A stretch of DNA of 64,000 nt, taken from contig NC_060022.1 of NCBI RefSeq assembly GCF_021134715.1, positions 3,663,001 through 3,727,000 of the forward strand, given 5' to 3'. Below the pieces are notes generated by a model. That model was not told the origin of the DNA and made no database searches. It saw nothing but the letters and a program-made list of their open reading frames with translations. The stretch comes from Daphnia pulex (lineage: Eukaryota > Arthropoda > Branchiopoda > Diplostraca > Daphniidae). The first letter of the stretch is position 1; each line of letters opens with the position of its first letter. Shown in pieces: positions 37,203 through 52,100 of this stretch. The position numbers and the translations under genes were made by a program.

Positions 37203-39822
37203 ATTGAATTCCTATGAATTCTTGGGGCCGTGATGGAAATCTTGAATGACATCGGGCTAGATGCTTCACTCCGTGATACGGTCGAACTCAATTGACAGTA
37301 ACTTAAGATGAATTTCATACCCTTAGTGTTTCTAGATTAGTTGAAAAGAATAAAATGCTTATTAACTATGGATTCGAAAAGAAATAAAACAATTCCTATT
37401 ACCTGGTGTTTAAGGCCTATGGCATAATGGGACGTGATAACGTTTGGGCAACGGAGAACTTATGCGACAAGTTACATTTGCGGGGGACTCTCCTTATTGG
37501 CGCCTAGTCCTTACTGAGGTCAAGAGGATTGCTTGGGTACAATGGTCTTCATGTATCCTGCCCAACTTGAAAATCCCCACAATGCCAGTCTTAGAGCGCG
37601 TCTTTGATCATCGTTGCTTGAATAGTACCGTAATCTTAAGGACCTCCGCGGCAACAGTTCCTTCGTCATCTTCAAATATGTTCTTTCTGGCTGCCAGCTT
37701 CTTCGACAATGATGCGTATGGAAGAAACCAGTACTTGCGCCCCTGTCGGTCGTAACCAAAAGATTCCATAGTCTAAAAACAAAAATGGGGAATTTTGTTA
37801 ATATATTCAGAAAATGTTATTTCTATTTAATGAATATGCACATCTAAGAGTCACAAAGTCACCACTCATTAATTTTATTGCTCATGTTGTAAGAGGATAA
37901 GCAAGATCGAATTGTTTTTGTTTTGATTTCATAGTTAGCAGTTGATTGCATACGGTGAAAACTAGGCTGCCTGTAGACAACCCTGTATTTGTTTGAGGTA
38001 CACCAAGGTTGACGTTCTTCTCAGTGATTGGCACTTTTCTTCAGCAGTGAAATGATCTTTGTTGCAGAACATGGAAATATGACACATGTTGATTCCCATG
38101 TAGACTGGAATTCTTGTTATTTCAGGGAAAACATGGTGTTTAGCAGTTTATGTGGGTAGGCGTGGCTGCTGACATGGGAGTATGTTTTCATTGCTGGATT
38201 CTTCGTAAACAGAGGCATCTTCAACTGTCACACTGCACTTGAACATCTTAGATTTACTGTTGGACAAACAGAACAAAATAATCTTGTAGCACTCTTTTTC
38301 CCAGCTTAGAGATATATCAAATTCAGGTAAAACTATACATGCCTCAATTCTTGCACCAATGTGATCTGTTAATAACGGGTTGTTTGTTCCTTCATTTGAA
38401 CAGTTTCAACCACGTGTAAGGAGGGGAAACAGGTAATACGACTGGGCAATTGATAAAAAAGAAAACTTTGCACGAACGGATTTGATAGTTCATTACCAAG
38501 TCCTCACTTTAGTCCACAATGCAAATTAGGCTACTGACATTTTTATATTACACCGCACCGTAAGTAACGACCGATACGAGTGGCACTGCAGACGAACTTG
38601 TCTTGTCATTTCTAACAATTCAGTTTGTCGTTGCTAGAGGGCAGCTAAATAGGATTTGAAATGTGTTTGCTTCATAGATGGCGTCTGGGAGGCATTTTGA
38701 AATCAAGGTTACTATTTTGTTAATGTTACGTTAGTTCTTAGTTGAAACACGGTCTGGTTGAAATTTAACAAAAACAATAAAACTACGGCGTACGTAAGTG
38801 TAAATTAAAAATAATAAGATCGCTTGTTTTTTTACAAGCAATAATTGCAAGTTCGTCGATTCATTAATAATGTAACGTTATAACTCGACGGAGAACTCCT
38901 TTTCATTACGTCAGTAACAAATATAAAATGGCGGCCTCGTACCGATCCCATTTGAAACCAAAACCGATCCCATGTTCTATACGTCCATTTTATTTTTAGA
39001 CCGATACTTACAGATCGAATATATTCAGGGAATGAGTCAAAGAAAATAAAAGAATTCATCCGCTGAAAATTCCTTTTGCCATTTATTGATTTGTGTGTAA
39101 TTTCCTTTCAATCAACAAAGACACGCTTGTATATCATTTAGTTTAAAGGGGAGGGAAATGGGGAATAAAAACCAACACGCACACACGGGTCTGTAGTAAT
39201 GGTAGTAGGACGCAGAGTTATGTATCAATGGACAGCAACAATCACAATCAATCAGGGTATTTTTTTTCCTTTTTTATGTTTAGAGCTCATTCAAAAAATG
39301 TTTTCCAAAAAAATAAAAACAACCGATAACAAACACACAGACTTGGAAACACTGGACGCACACGGCACGCAAAATATCAAACAAAAAATTATTCCCATCT
39401 GGTTTTCTTTCTAATATTATTATTTTTTTTGTTGTTAATTTCTTTAAATTTTTTTTGTTTCACACATTAACAAAATCGTTTGTCGACAATATCCCGCACT
39501 GGTTATTCGAACCGGCGACAATTAAACAGTAGAGTTCATGTATACTTTAATTTAAAACAAAAAATTTGTTTTTGTTTTCGAAATTTTTGTTTGAACTTTT
39601 TTCTTTTTTCGATCATAAATAAATAATATTCTGGGAATTCCGGTTGTGCATATAATCAAGAAAACAGGAGCGCCACCGGAAAGTGAGAGATTGAAATAAC
39701 CATCCGCAATTTTCTTTTTTTTTTTTCCTTCTTCTTTCACCGCAGAATAGTAAATTGAATTCAATTTGGCTGCGTTATTGTCTAATTTACACACACAAGT
39801 TGTGGGAGATTGATTTTCCGGT
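37203..39822. other. Gene-poor region and probable tailup 3' UTR
   Basis: Apart from the NURF301-like remnant I see no supportable exon. The segment next to tailup (about 39,060-39,822) is A/T-homopolymer-rich and is probably its 3' UTR; a minus-strand AATAAA lies near 39,078. Confidence 0.4.
37620..37772 (-). pseudogene. Remnant resembling the chromatin remodeller NURF301/BPTF
   Basis: Minus strand, after an acceptor-like TTTTTAG: ESFGYDRQGRKYWFLP, then a disrupted stretch to IFEDDEGTV, then in another frame RYYSSNDDQ. Together they resemble the GYDRxGRKYWF ... VEDDEG ... YYSS segment of NURF301/BPTF. Frame changes, an in-frame stop and the lack of neighbouring exons mark it as a fragment. 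The family assignment is from memory of the motif and is tentative. Confidence 0.42.
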
Positions 39823-40150
39823 TCACGGACTGTGACCGTCGTGCTGCATGCTGTCCTCATCCGAGTCGAGAAACTGGACGAATGCGTCCGACGGATCGTG
39901 CTGCTGCTGCTGTTGGTGCGGATGCTGCAGCGGGCCGACTCCGATGTGGTGCGGAATGCCTCCGCCGTGGTGGATTCCGCCCACCAGGGTGCCCATTTCC
40001 ATGGGACCTCCTCCACCGCCGCCGCCGCCCATGTGATGATGGCCGTGCTGTTGGTGATGCTGCAGCGGGTGGTGGTGATGGTGGTGGTGATGCGACAGGT
40101 GATCAGGTGGACCGTGAATATCGTAGCCGTGCATCTAATTAAAAAAAAAA

Positions 40151-40195
<45 letters not shown>

Positions 40196-43100
40196 TCAAA
40201 AAATTTTGATCAAGAAATTTTCGAAATAATCCGGATCGATTTGATTTTATTTGAGAAAAATGTTTCTTGTTCAACTACTTAGTAGGAGCTCTCGGTCGTG
40301 GTTTTCTATCAAAAGAGAAGAGAAGGGGAGGACTTATTTGGAAGGCTGTCACCTGATGATGGATTGAAACCGCAAAGTCACGGATGGAATGACGGATCTA
40401 CTTCACTCGACTCTAAATACACGGGGCGACTTTTCTTACATCACCGGGCGACGAGAGCTTTTTGGATTGGCGCCACAGTGATGTCTTTCCTGCCTTCCTT
40501 GTGTGTATACCTCCTTCCCAGATATTCTTCTTCTTCGTCCTCTTCTTCCCTTATCCACACGTTTTTGTTGTTTGTTATTGTCGTCGCGGGTTCGGCGATG
40601 GGCGGTCGTTTTCCCTCCGGAATGGGAAAGTTGATATACGGCCGCGCAACCCAACCAGCCAATCGGCTGCCTTTGCATCACATCATAAACAATTGAGGCG
40701 GCAGTAAAAGAAGAAGAAAAAAAGAAGAAATAGACGGGGGCGCCCGTTTCCAGCTATAAGTGTACGGCCAGCACCACGGCGGCCATGGCCCTTATTTCTT
40801 ATTTTATTTTATAGCGTAGGCCAAGCCCTTTTTTTTTTCTTTAACTTGTTCACCGGAAGCAACTCTAGCTAAATGCCAACGCCCTTTTTAATTTAAGAAA
40901 TATATATTTTTTTTATCCTTCAACAAAATCGATCCATTTCTTGTCCAGTCAATTAAACTAAACTACAACTGGCTCTTGGAAAAATGTTGAAAGAGGATTG
41001 GACCATCGGTCAGATCCTGCGTAACTATTATAGGCCGTTCTGTGTCTCTCTCTCGCATGCGTGGGAATCGAATGACGCGCATGACGTCACTCGACAAGGG
41101 CCGGACGGGGCTATAAGAATAACAAAACTTTTGGAACTGGAAAACAACTAACAAAAAGTAAAAAAATAAAATAAAATAACAGATAAGAACAAGAAGAAGA
41201 AGAAAAAAAGTTCAGCAGCAGAAACAGCAGCGAAAATAATAATAATAATAATAAAACAAAAAGGCCCCCAAACGAAAAAGAATTGAAAAAAATAAAAATA
41301 AAATTTAATTTAAAAAAAAAGAGTCGCCAGACAGTCGACGAGGAAAAAAAAAAAATAAGAAAATTGAAAAATAAAACAGCATGGCCCCAACACTTTTGGT
41401 TGAAGAATATTTCTTTTCTTTCAAAATAAATATTTCTTTTACGGAGAAGTTATAGAGGGAGAGATATAGAAAAGAATAAAGAAAAAAAAAAGACGGGACC
41501 GCCGCCATGTTGCCGGCCCTGTAATTGCCTTGATCGTGTCCGATTAAAGTGCGACTTTGGGGCCCCCGTCAGGCCGCCGCCGCCGCCGCCACCGCCGCAG
41601 CCGGGGCCCCTGAAGACTTGGCCCTTTTTTCCTCCCTCGGTCTCCATCCGATAAGAATCTTCCCGGCTCCGTCTTCTTCTTCTTCTCTCTTCTGCTTCTG
41701 TCCCTTGACTCTATGTGTGTGTGTGTTTTCTTTCATTCCCTACTGTCGACTATTTTCTTTTTTTTTCCCTTTTGCTCAGATTCCAAGAAGGCGGATTAAA
41801 CAAAAATATAGATACATAATTTCTCTTCTCCGGGGAAAAGTTGAGACTAAGAACATAAGCGGCGGCCGCTAATTTCCGCATAAATGGTTTTTGAACCACG
41901 TGATCAAAAAGGGAAAAAAAGAATCAAAATTTGTTTTGATAAAGGGACGACGTCGACGACGCCCATATTGCGTCGCCAAGTTCCAATTTTTCAAATCATT
42001 TAATTGACCGATTAAGACGCTAAAATTATTTCATGAAAACAAAATAAGGTTCCACAAAAATTCCAGCGACAGTAAAAAAAAAAGAGGAAGGAATAAATAT
42101 TTCCAGGTCTGGGGGATTCGGTTGATGATTGACTCGCAAGTCTTCCCCCCACCGATCTATAAGTTCATCGGTCCTGTTCATCATTCTATGATGAAGGGGC
42201 GCGATCAAACGATCCGGACTTTATTATAGTGAAAAAAAAAAACCGCCGATAGGTCAACAATATAAAAAAAGAAAAAAAGAAAAAGAAAATTCTTGGTCAA
42301 ACCCATCGAAGGAGACGAAAGAAAACAAAACACAAAACACACACAGAGCAGAGACAGACAGAATAAGAAAGAGACTAGAGACTAGAGAAAAAAAAAGGCA
42401 AAAGATGAAAAAGTTTGTCTCCTTTTAGAGGAAGTGGTGGCGGTGGCAGCGGTGGGGATGGATGGAGAGGTAAAAGAAGAAGAAGGTAAGAAAGAGGTGG
42501 TCGTAGGTATATAAGTCGTCGCGCCCAACTGTCGCCAGTCGCCTGGTCTCGGAGTCTTCTTCTTCTTTCTTTTTTATTTATCTTTTCTTTTTTGTCTTTC
42601 CTTTATCGTCGTTGTTGATTCTTCTTCTTCTTCTTTTTTTTCCTCGTGAAGAAACATAAACACATTCTCTCCCTCTGCTTTTGTTTTGTTTTTTAATGAA
42701 AATTATTCACATTTTTTAGCGTGTTTTTTTGGTCTGGACATTTTTTGAAATGTTGGCCTTTTCCCGCTATAAAAATTAATTTTCTTTTGCCATTTTATAA
42801 CGACAAATTGAGGGAGGTTTCATCGGGATCAAAACGAAATGAATAAGAGTCGTATCGTCTAAAATGGGGGACGATGTCAAAGAAATGGGAAATCGTAAAA
42901 ATGGATGGAATGTTATTTAGTAGCGAACGAGAGTCAGCGAGTATATACGTGCGGGCACGAAGACGAAGACCACAACATCCTACACTCGTCAAATTAAACA
43001 TTTGTAAAGCAGGAGAAATGAATTCTATTCGAATAAAAAAAGGGCAATAAATGCGGATCGAATATTCGAATCGAATCACGATTTTTTCCCCGTGCAATCG

Positions 43101-46100
43101 CATTCTTTATTGGCGGAAAATGTCACTTTTTTTGAATGGCCCGCGCTCCCCTCGTCTGATTGACGTCAATAAGAAGCTCGAGGCGATAGTGCTCTTGAGT
43201 GAGCTTGCTACACATTCTCTTTTTTTCCATTCAATCCGGCAGGAGGAAAATGTGTCCACATTTGCATAAATAGCGACTAGTATGGATGGTATACGGACCC
43301 AACGTACCCCCACAACGAATCATTTTCAGCTCTGCCACAGAAAGAAGAATAGAAAAAAGTACAATACCAGAATCGTTTTTCCAGATTGACACACACACAC
43401 AGAGAGAGAGAGAAAGAAAATTTATAAGAAAAGTCGCCAAAGAAACACGGGAGGATGGCTGCTGCTGCCGGTTACCGCTTGGCTGACGCTCGGATGCTTC
43501 TGGGAGGTCAACTCTCTTTACAGTGGAGTTGTTGTTGTTGTTGCTGTTGCCTCCTCTTCTTCTTCTTCTTTTTATTTTGTTTTACAATCCCATCAGTCTC
43601 CGAATGCATCCAGTCGGTGGCTATAAGCGCCAGCGACTAACAACGCACGAACGGCCGGCAAACAACAGGACAGACAGAAAGAAAGAAAGAAGGAAAGAAA
43701 AAGATCTGTCGACTGTCGTTTAGAAGATGTGCCGTGCGGAGTTAGTTTATAAACCCAATAGTTGTTGTTGTTGTTGGTTCGTTTACAACTGAGGCTGACC
43801 TCCAACTGGCTGCCAGTTGACTGGGTACACTCGCAAGTACACTCGCATCGTAAAAAAGTCTATCGGTCTATCGGGGGGCAGGTCACGGCGCGTACCGGTA
43901 CGTTATGAAACGGAATCTTTTTTGAGTGATGTCGGTTATTTAACTATTGGATTTTTCCAACCCAAAAGGGGCCTGTAGAGGAGGAGCTATTATAGCGCCA
44001 ACCAAAAGAGTCTGAGGAGGACGACGACGACACACATCATCTCGCAGCTTGGCTCAGATGTGGCGACGACACACACGACAGTCTTGTGTGTGTGTGTGTC
44101 GACAGGTCTCGTCTCTCCGGTCCGGTCTGGTCAGTCAGGCGCCCAAGTTCCTTTTTTTGGTCTTTTTGTTTTAAAAAATAAAAAGTCCCCAAATTCTTTT
44201 TCAAAAAAAGATTTTGTTTAAATTCTCTTTTGTTTTGGGGAGGAAAGAAAGAAAGAAAAAAAAACATACACAAATGAATAAGAAACTTTTGGTTCCATCA
44301 TTCTTTTGTGTGTGTGTGTGTGTGTGCGGGGGGCAAGTCCAACAGCTCATCAATTCATCAAGGTGTCTCCTTCTTCTTCCTACTGAACTGGCCTATACAT
44401 ACCAATCATCATTTTCTCTCTTTCTCTCTCTTTACAATCATTGACTCTTTTTTGGTTCATTTTCTATGCGTACAATAAATCGATTATCGCCACTTTCTAA
44501 CTCACAAAGTCCATGGCGATCCCAATCAATAGACGAAAAAAAACAACAACAAAACTTTTTTTTTCTTCTTTTTTTTTACGATTGACGACGGGAAATGGAC
44601 GAATTGTTTTATTACAACCGACGGAAATAAAAATAGGACCCGGACCCGAAATTCCTTGTTTTCGTTGTCGTTGTTGCGGTTTCTGTCTCTTAACTGAGAC
44701 GGGTGAAATTCTTTATTTTTTTTTTCCATTCGAAAAAATAAAATAAACCAAATTTCCAAATCCCCCCCCCCCCCAAATAAAAATAAGAAAATAATAATAA
44801 TAAAAAAAAAAACTTGATTTGATCGGTGAGACGCGGAATTCGTCCGGTCGAGCGCCGCGGGCCCAGTAGACCGACGCGGTCGTCCCGTCGTCGCGTCAAA
44901 AAGGTAAAAAACAAAAGAAAAAAACGTTCGGGATACCGGAATGAACGGCGCCAGCGCCCAGTCAAAACTATTTGGTCATCTCGTAATAGATGTTATAAAA
45001 GAAAAGAAAAGGAAAACGCATTTTTCATCTTCTTCTTCTTCTTAGCTCCGAGAAGGTCGGGAAAAAAAAAAGGAATGGCGCGATCGATGCCAATCAATCA
45101 GGTACAACACACACAAGGGATACACACACGCGGACCCTTATGCTCGCGGACCCCTTTATCATTCCTCAAAGTCTAATCATTTGATTCATGATTGTACACA
45201 CACACACACATCTACACACATACACACGGTATACGCGGGATTCAGCCGGTTTTCTTCTCAATCGTGAAACTCTAGACGCTATTTTGTCTTTTTTTTTTCC
45301 CGTCAAATAATTGAATCAAACCGGTCGCCATCCCCTATGTACACACACAAAAGACCAACCAAAATAAAACTAAACAAAAACTAACAAACAAATCTTGTTT
45401 GACGAAATTTGTGGTCGTTTCTTTTCTGAATTTTGTTTTTTCTCCATTTTGGTGCGGATTATTATTAGACAATTGCTGGCGTGTGCGTGTGCACACACAC
45501 ACATGAGCGAGGGGTCCCGCTTAGGACGGGTCCGCTAATTGCGGCCGATATTCTTTTACGGCCTCTAAATAGACGACGAGCAGAGGGGGGGAGCAATCAA
45601 ATGATTGTAGAGGGGCGGCCAATGTGAACCTCGTTGCCCGTCTACAACGTAATAAAAACCCAGCGCGTGTTGTAGTTGTTGTTGTTGTTGGGACTTGAGA
45701 CAAGTCAATCAGACCGGGGAAGAAGAAAAAAAGAATTCCGCAGGAGACGACAACGACGACAATCCAATTATTTTTGGCGACATCCTGCCATAAATCTCAA
45801 ATTTCAAAAGTTTTTTTTCAAGGTCTGACGGGAAAACAAAAACATTTCCAACACGCCCGTCTCCTGTCCGGTTGCGTGTGTGTGTGTGTGTGTGTAAAAC
45901 AATTAAAATTACGGCCAGCCAGAGATGACTGGGCGGCGGATGTATGTGGTCATTCAACCCGTTCATTTGTTTCGATGGCATAGAGTCTAAAATCTTTTGG
46001 GTTTTTTTTTGGATTTTGTTTCTTACCTGATTGATGAGCTGCTGGAAATGCGGTGCGGACGGATCGATGCGCTCCAGATCGTTGTGCAAGGCGAACTCGG

Positions 46101-49100
46101 CCAGGGCCTTCCAGGGCGGGGCGAAGGCGTGCACTTCCACCGGATTGATCCCGCCGCCACCTCCGCCTCCTCCGTTGCCTCCGCCTCCTCCACCGCCGCC
46201 GACGCCACCACCGACGCCGCTGCCTCCGCTGGGCGACGACTCGCCGTGCCTGACTGGACTGGACGCGATCAGCGGGATGCCTTGCATCGAACCAAAGCCC
46301 AGCTTCCTTCCGTCCTTTTTGTTTTATAAAATTTGTTTCGTTTGTAATTCAATTTTTCGTTGGTTTAACCACCCGAAAAAAGGGAAAAAGAAAAAAGAGA
46401 GAGAGAAAAAAAGGACAAAGATAATTAGAATTAAATTTGTCATTTTCCAAATTAACTCAAAATCAAATGTAAAAACAAAACTTCTTTATTTACGTTTGAG
46501 ACGGACAAAAATAGATAATAATAATTATTATAAAATCATTTGAAAATTTTTTTAAAAAATTGGAAGGTCATTGAAAAAAGAAAATTTCAATTTACTGGTG
46601 TAAAGTCTTGTGCGCTTGAAAAAGAATGAAAATGTACAGTTATTTATTTATTTTTAAAAGTTTCGCTGTTTGTGCGTGAAAAAAGGGAAAAAATAAAATT
46701 AAAAAAGTCGGAAAGTTTTGCTTTGATGAGTCGTGCAAAGGGGAGGGAGGGAGGAAGGAAGGAAGGGGGTAATGGAACGACAGACAAAACAGACAGAGAC
46801 AAACACAGTAGTGGGAGATATAGAGGGAGCGGCCAAGCATCAAAATCGTCGGGCAGTTGGCTGCTGCTGCTGCTGGTCGGCGTTTCTTTTTAGTCAAAAA
46901 CACGTCGACACAGCAGACAAAACGATCATCATCACAGTCCAGCGGTGGAATATTACGTGGAGGGGTGGGGGGCTGTTTATAGATGGATAGTTTTCTGAAG
47001 GAGCGACTGGGTAGAAAAAGGCCAAACTCCACACACACAGACGAACCGAGTGCTGTTATTGTTGTTTTCCCCGTTTTGATATGCAAGGCGAAAGGATCGG
47101 GAGGGTGGGGAGGAGGAGGAGGATCGCTATTGTATAAATCCATTACGGTGATTGCGGTGCATTCGCCGAAGGGAAAAGTCTCGGATAAATAGAGAAAAAG
47201 GGGAGAAAGAGAGACGAGTCCATTTAGGCGATGAGTTTTTATCGATTCGACCAAAAACCTTCCCCCCACAGTCGGCCCGGCTCCGGCCAAAAAAATCCTC
47301 AGGTGCTTTTTATTTTTATTTTAGAATTTTCCCCATTCCTAAATGATATTTTTCACGTCTAGTCTGCAACCCCCCCCCCCGACCCGGATGTTGTTGTTAT
47401 TTCATCCGATTGATTCAAAGTAGGAATTCAATTTCAAAAAAAGAAAAAGGAAATTTCATCTCAAGGCGAAAGGATCTGGCGAGTAAAATGGCGATGCGAC
47501 CATGGGATTCCTCACTTCGATTTGATCCTCCGAGTCGCAGTCGTGCGGATGATGATGGACATGAACGGAAGCGTGCTGCGACTGGGACTGTTCCATCATC
47601 GCCCGTATGTGGTAGTAGGTGTTGCAATTGCCCGTCGAGGAGGCCGTGGTGGTGGTGGTGGTCGTGTAGTGGTCGAGGTGAGTAGGATGGTGAGGATGGT
47701 GAGTAGGATGATGAGGATGGCCTACCTTCTCTTGCTGCTGGATCTGCTTCATCAGGATGGCCTTCTTCTTGTCCTTGCAGCGCTTGTTCTGGAACCAGAC
47801 GCGGATCACCCGCGGCGACAGGCCCGTCATCTCCACCAGCTGCTCCTTCATCAGGGCGTCGGGACGGGGATTGGCCGCGTAGCAGGTGCGCAGCGTGTGC
47901 AGCTGCTTCTCGTTCAATACCGTGCGGACTCGCGTCGGCTTGCCGTCCGACCCGCCGCCGCCGCCGCCGCCAGAGACGCCGCCCGACCCGCCGACGCCGC
48001 CCATTCCGCCTTTGCTGTTGCCCGCCCCCCGCGACCGCTCGCCGCTCTCCTTCCGCGTCGACGTCGTGATGCAAGTGTCGGAACTATCTGGAAATTTCAA
48101 AAGAAAAAAAAGAAAAAAATTCAAAATTGTTATTCAAATAAATCCTAAATCAATATCGTTTTTGTATTTAGTTTGGGCTAAAGATATTTTTATATTGTGC
48201 GGCGGTGAGACCGACTGTCACTGGAGATCCTTTTGTCAACATATTGACGCTCGCCCAATATTTGAAATGGAGTCGGCCAGCCGGCCACACACACACACAT
48301 CATGTTCCAGTCCATTTTGTCGGGGCCGGCCCTATCAAAATTCACCGGCCGCCGCTCAATTCGTGTTTTTTCAGAGGGGGGAAAACTGTTTGCATATCGG
48401 CCGAGTTATAGACACACACACACAGAGGGGAGTTATATAGGATATTATGAAAGGGGGTAAATAGAATACATAAGCCTACAAGTTGGCGTGACTCGCTCAC
48501 GATCCTATCCAACAGCTGACTAATGTCTTCATTTCCTATTCAACCCCGCGCCCCTCCTATGACTCCCCGCTGACTTCCAGTGCAGCACACCGACAACAAA
48601 CACATCAGAGTTGATATCATATCTCCTACTACGCGTATTTGGTCTGCTTGTTGTATCTAATAATTCTTTATTAGGTCGCCAGTATTATTAGACGCTCGGA
48701 CCGTCGATACGTTCGGCTCTCAACCACCGGCCAAGAGATAACTCCCAGTAGGCCCACACAAAAAAAAAACGGCCAGAGAGAGAGGGGGGAACAGCACACA
48801 CACACACAACCAACCCGCAACATACACACAACTAATGGTCGGACGACACGCCAAAGTTCTCCCGACGGACAGACACAGGCTCCATCAAAAAATATAGGGA
48901 GGCACACAACCCTCCTCGCTCTCCTCCCTTCCGATATGTGTCATGTTGTATAGGAGCTAGGAGGAAAACCCAGTGCCAGCCCAGCGTGTTTATGGCTACC
49001 ATATTATCATATTCCCCAGTGTGTGTGGGTGAGGGAGGCCTACGTGTAGACGAGAGTCGATATAGACAAGAGTTTCGGGGGCTTGTGATATAGACGACGA

Positions 49101-52100
49101 GTATTAGAGCTGAGTGTCTTCCCTCATTTGTGGTGATGATATCCGAAAAGAAGAGGGGGGGGGCTCAAACACTTTGATTGAATTAACTTTTGGCTCACAG
49201 CATCGCGATCTCTTGATAACCACCACCACCGCCGCCGCCGCCAACACACAGTCCTCTCTAATCTTTTTATTTCTTATATTATAAAGATGGCGCCTTTTTT
49301 TAAAAAGATGTTCGATTGGGCAGATTGTTTGTTTTATTCGGGAGAATTAACGAAAGGCGGTGTTGTCTTTTCTTCGGATGATGATAACTGGAGAAGAAGA
49401 AAAAGCCGCGCCTGGATTCAATTCCTGGATATCAATTAATGACTATCCAGGGACTTTTTTTTTTGGCCAACTGGCCAACTGAATTGGCAAATTTTTTCGG
49501 GGTCGTGGTGGCGAATTACGATTCGAGGAATTTGAGATATCCAAGGTCGGGAAAAGAAAAAAAGACACCCCACCCCCACCTTAAAATGGCTGATGAATTA
49601 TTACGAGTAGACAGTAGAGAAAAAAGAACGAAAATCACGATGGATGAAAGTCAATATTTCGCCTTCGTGTTTCTTTTCGTGAATCGATAAGGGAAGTGCA
49701 GAACGCTCACGACATCTGCGCGCGTTTGGCCTTGAAAAAAACTGAACGCAATCAGATTCACAAGGAGAGACAATGATGTACAGGTTTGAGCAACAAAGAA
49801 AAATGGGTGGCTCAGCTCAGCTGAGCGCGCACGATTTGCACAAGGGCCTATCAATCGATCCAGTTTCCCTCGACTGTCAATCAAAAGTCGTCCAATTGCC
49901 TTATTGGCCAACACAAACGAAAACGCTTCCGCGCAGCACACATTCTTCGGCTGGGAGATTTCAATCTGATAATCTCATGCCTTTTGCACAATAGTCGATG
50001 ATGATGGGAACCTCAAAAATTGCGCTCTCTCTCTGCAGGCTGGTACAGAATTGAACAACGGTTGGATGATGGCGAACGAAATCTTCAGACTAGAAAGTGC
50101 CATCATCGCAAAATACGAAAACTCTTGATGGATGTTATGCATAAAGGAATCGATATAGAGCTCACGAAATGATTTCATTTCAATTATTTTTCTTAATCAT
50201 CAAATTTTCTAGTTGCACTATGCTATCAGAGATGAAAGTTTAAACATTTGTGAATTCAAACATTATTCTGAAAATCTAAATTGGTTGTTTGTTGAAAAAT
50301 CATTTCAAGTGTTGTTCCTCCAAGAGGATCAAAATGTTTAACATTGCAAACAATGATATCCTGTTGACTTGAATTAACTATTTGAGTTAATACTGCAGCA
50401 TCAAACAGTTCAAGCAAACCTGCAGAAAAATCTTCAAATGTTATGTTTGCTATGTTTTCCAACATCAACATGATTGTTTTCCAAATAAACTAGTGATTTT
50501 TCTGCAGGAACACTGGAATGATTTTCTGACAGACAACTTACATGTTTCTTTTGCAACTTAAATTATCAAATGAATTCTAATTTCAAAATGTTTCAACTTT
50601 GTTTTCTAAAAGCAAAGAGCAGAGCTAGGACATTTTGTGTTTGTACCAAAATGTTTTTCGTATTATCAACAAAATTACTTTCCAGATTAATTTTAAACCT
50701 TGAAAAAAAAACTTTATCAATACATTGATTATTTGAAATTGAATTTTTACTTGCAGCTAAATTTGATCGAATTTCATCATTCCGTTTCGCTTCCCTTATC
50801 TTGTAATCTTGGTCTCACATTTTATGAACCAAACAAAAGCAGACGACACTAATCTTTACTGTCTTAAACTGCCATCAGCACCAAATTCGAAAAACTTGTA
50901 ATGAATATCATCCAAAAATAGCTCACGAAATGATTTGTCATCGAAAGGGTGTCGTCTTCCTACGATACATTTCTGCAATAATATCAAAGGCTTGTCTGCA
51001 TAATATCGACACTTCCGGACAAACTACAACCCCCCACCCATTATTATTTTTCCCCATCGCATCCGAATGAATAATACGGGGCTGGAATCATCAACATTTA
51101 TCCGTTACATATAAATATAGCCAAAAAAAAAGAAAAGGGGGGAGGGGAGGGGTGCAATGACTCAAACGACACAAGGAAAAGGAAGGAAAAGAAAGGCCAA
51201 GTGGAATCTATAAGGAAAGAAGAAAAAAAAAAGAATCTAAATAATAGAAAAAGAAGAAAAAGTGAACTTGTGCGCGATGCTCCGGCGCCGGCGCGAGCCG
51301 CTGCTCGCAGAGCAGTTTCAAAGCTTTTAGCTAGATTAGCTCACAGCACATATAAGCTATATAGAAGAAGCTTCTTCTTCTTCTCCCCCCTTCTCTCATC
51401 CCCCACCCCATACGTATATATAGAGAAGAAGAAGAAAAAAGAAAAAGTCTCTTCAGAAAAAGTCTTGAAAAAAAAAAATAAATAAATTTTTGTGTTTTCC
51501 TTTTTTTTTCTTTAGACTTTTCCTACCCTAATATAGTCGGCAACTCCCCTCGTTTTCTCTACTGTATTATAGTCCATCAACTCTTCTTTTATATATATAT
51601 TTATACTCGACTCTCTCTAGATATATTCGTCTAGTTTATATAATATAGAGAGAGAAGGACCGGCAGAAAGTCTAAACTCTCGCGGGATTTTCAAACTGTG
51701 TACACACATAACAAAGTTCAAACTCGTCCACAGTTTCTCTCCCCAGCAGCAGTGGAATATTAGAAGAGAAAACATTTGAAAACAAAAAACCCAATGAAAC
51801 ATCATTTCGTCAAAGTGCTCAGTTCATGGGCTATTTTTGGGGGGGTTCGAATAAAATCGTCAGATCGATTGGCTAGAGAGTTGAAATTCACGACTACTGG
51901 CTGTTGTTGTTGTTGTTGTTGTACGGTAGGCATTTAACAACTAGTCCTACAACCAATAATACGGCAGCCTCCCATTTCTGGACATACATACGGATCCCGA
52001 GTGGGAACGGTAGGTAACCAGTTTCTATCCACTAAACAAACAACAACACCCGAAGAAAATCATCCCAAGTGGCTCGGATGTTTAATATTATTTAGTAGCC

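Noticed and set aside
39490-39525. tRNA T-arm-like string on the minus strand (GGTTCGAATAACC)
   Set aside because: The stem does not pair as a T arm and there is no A box or acceptor stem nearby.
39810-40155. Several open frames on the plus strand opposite the last tailup exon
   Set aside because: They are antisense shadows of the His/Gly-rich coding exon.
51201-51485. 94-codon Lys-rich open frame in a tailup intron
   Set aside because: Composition reflects GAAGAAA simple sequence; no family resemblance or splice context.
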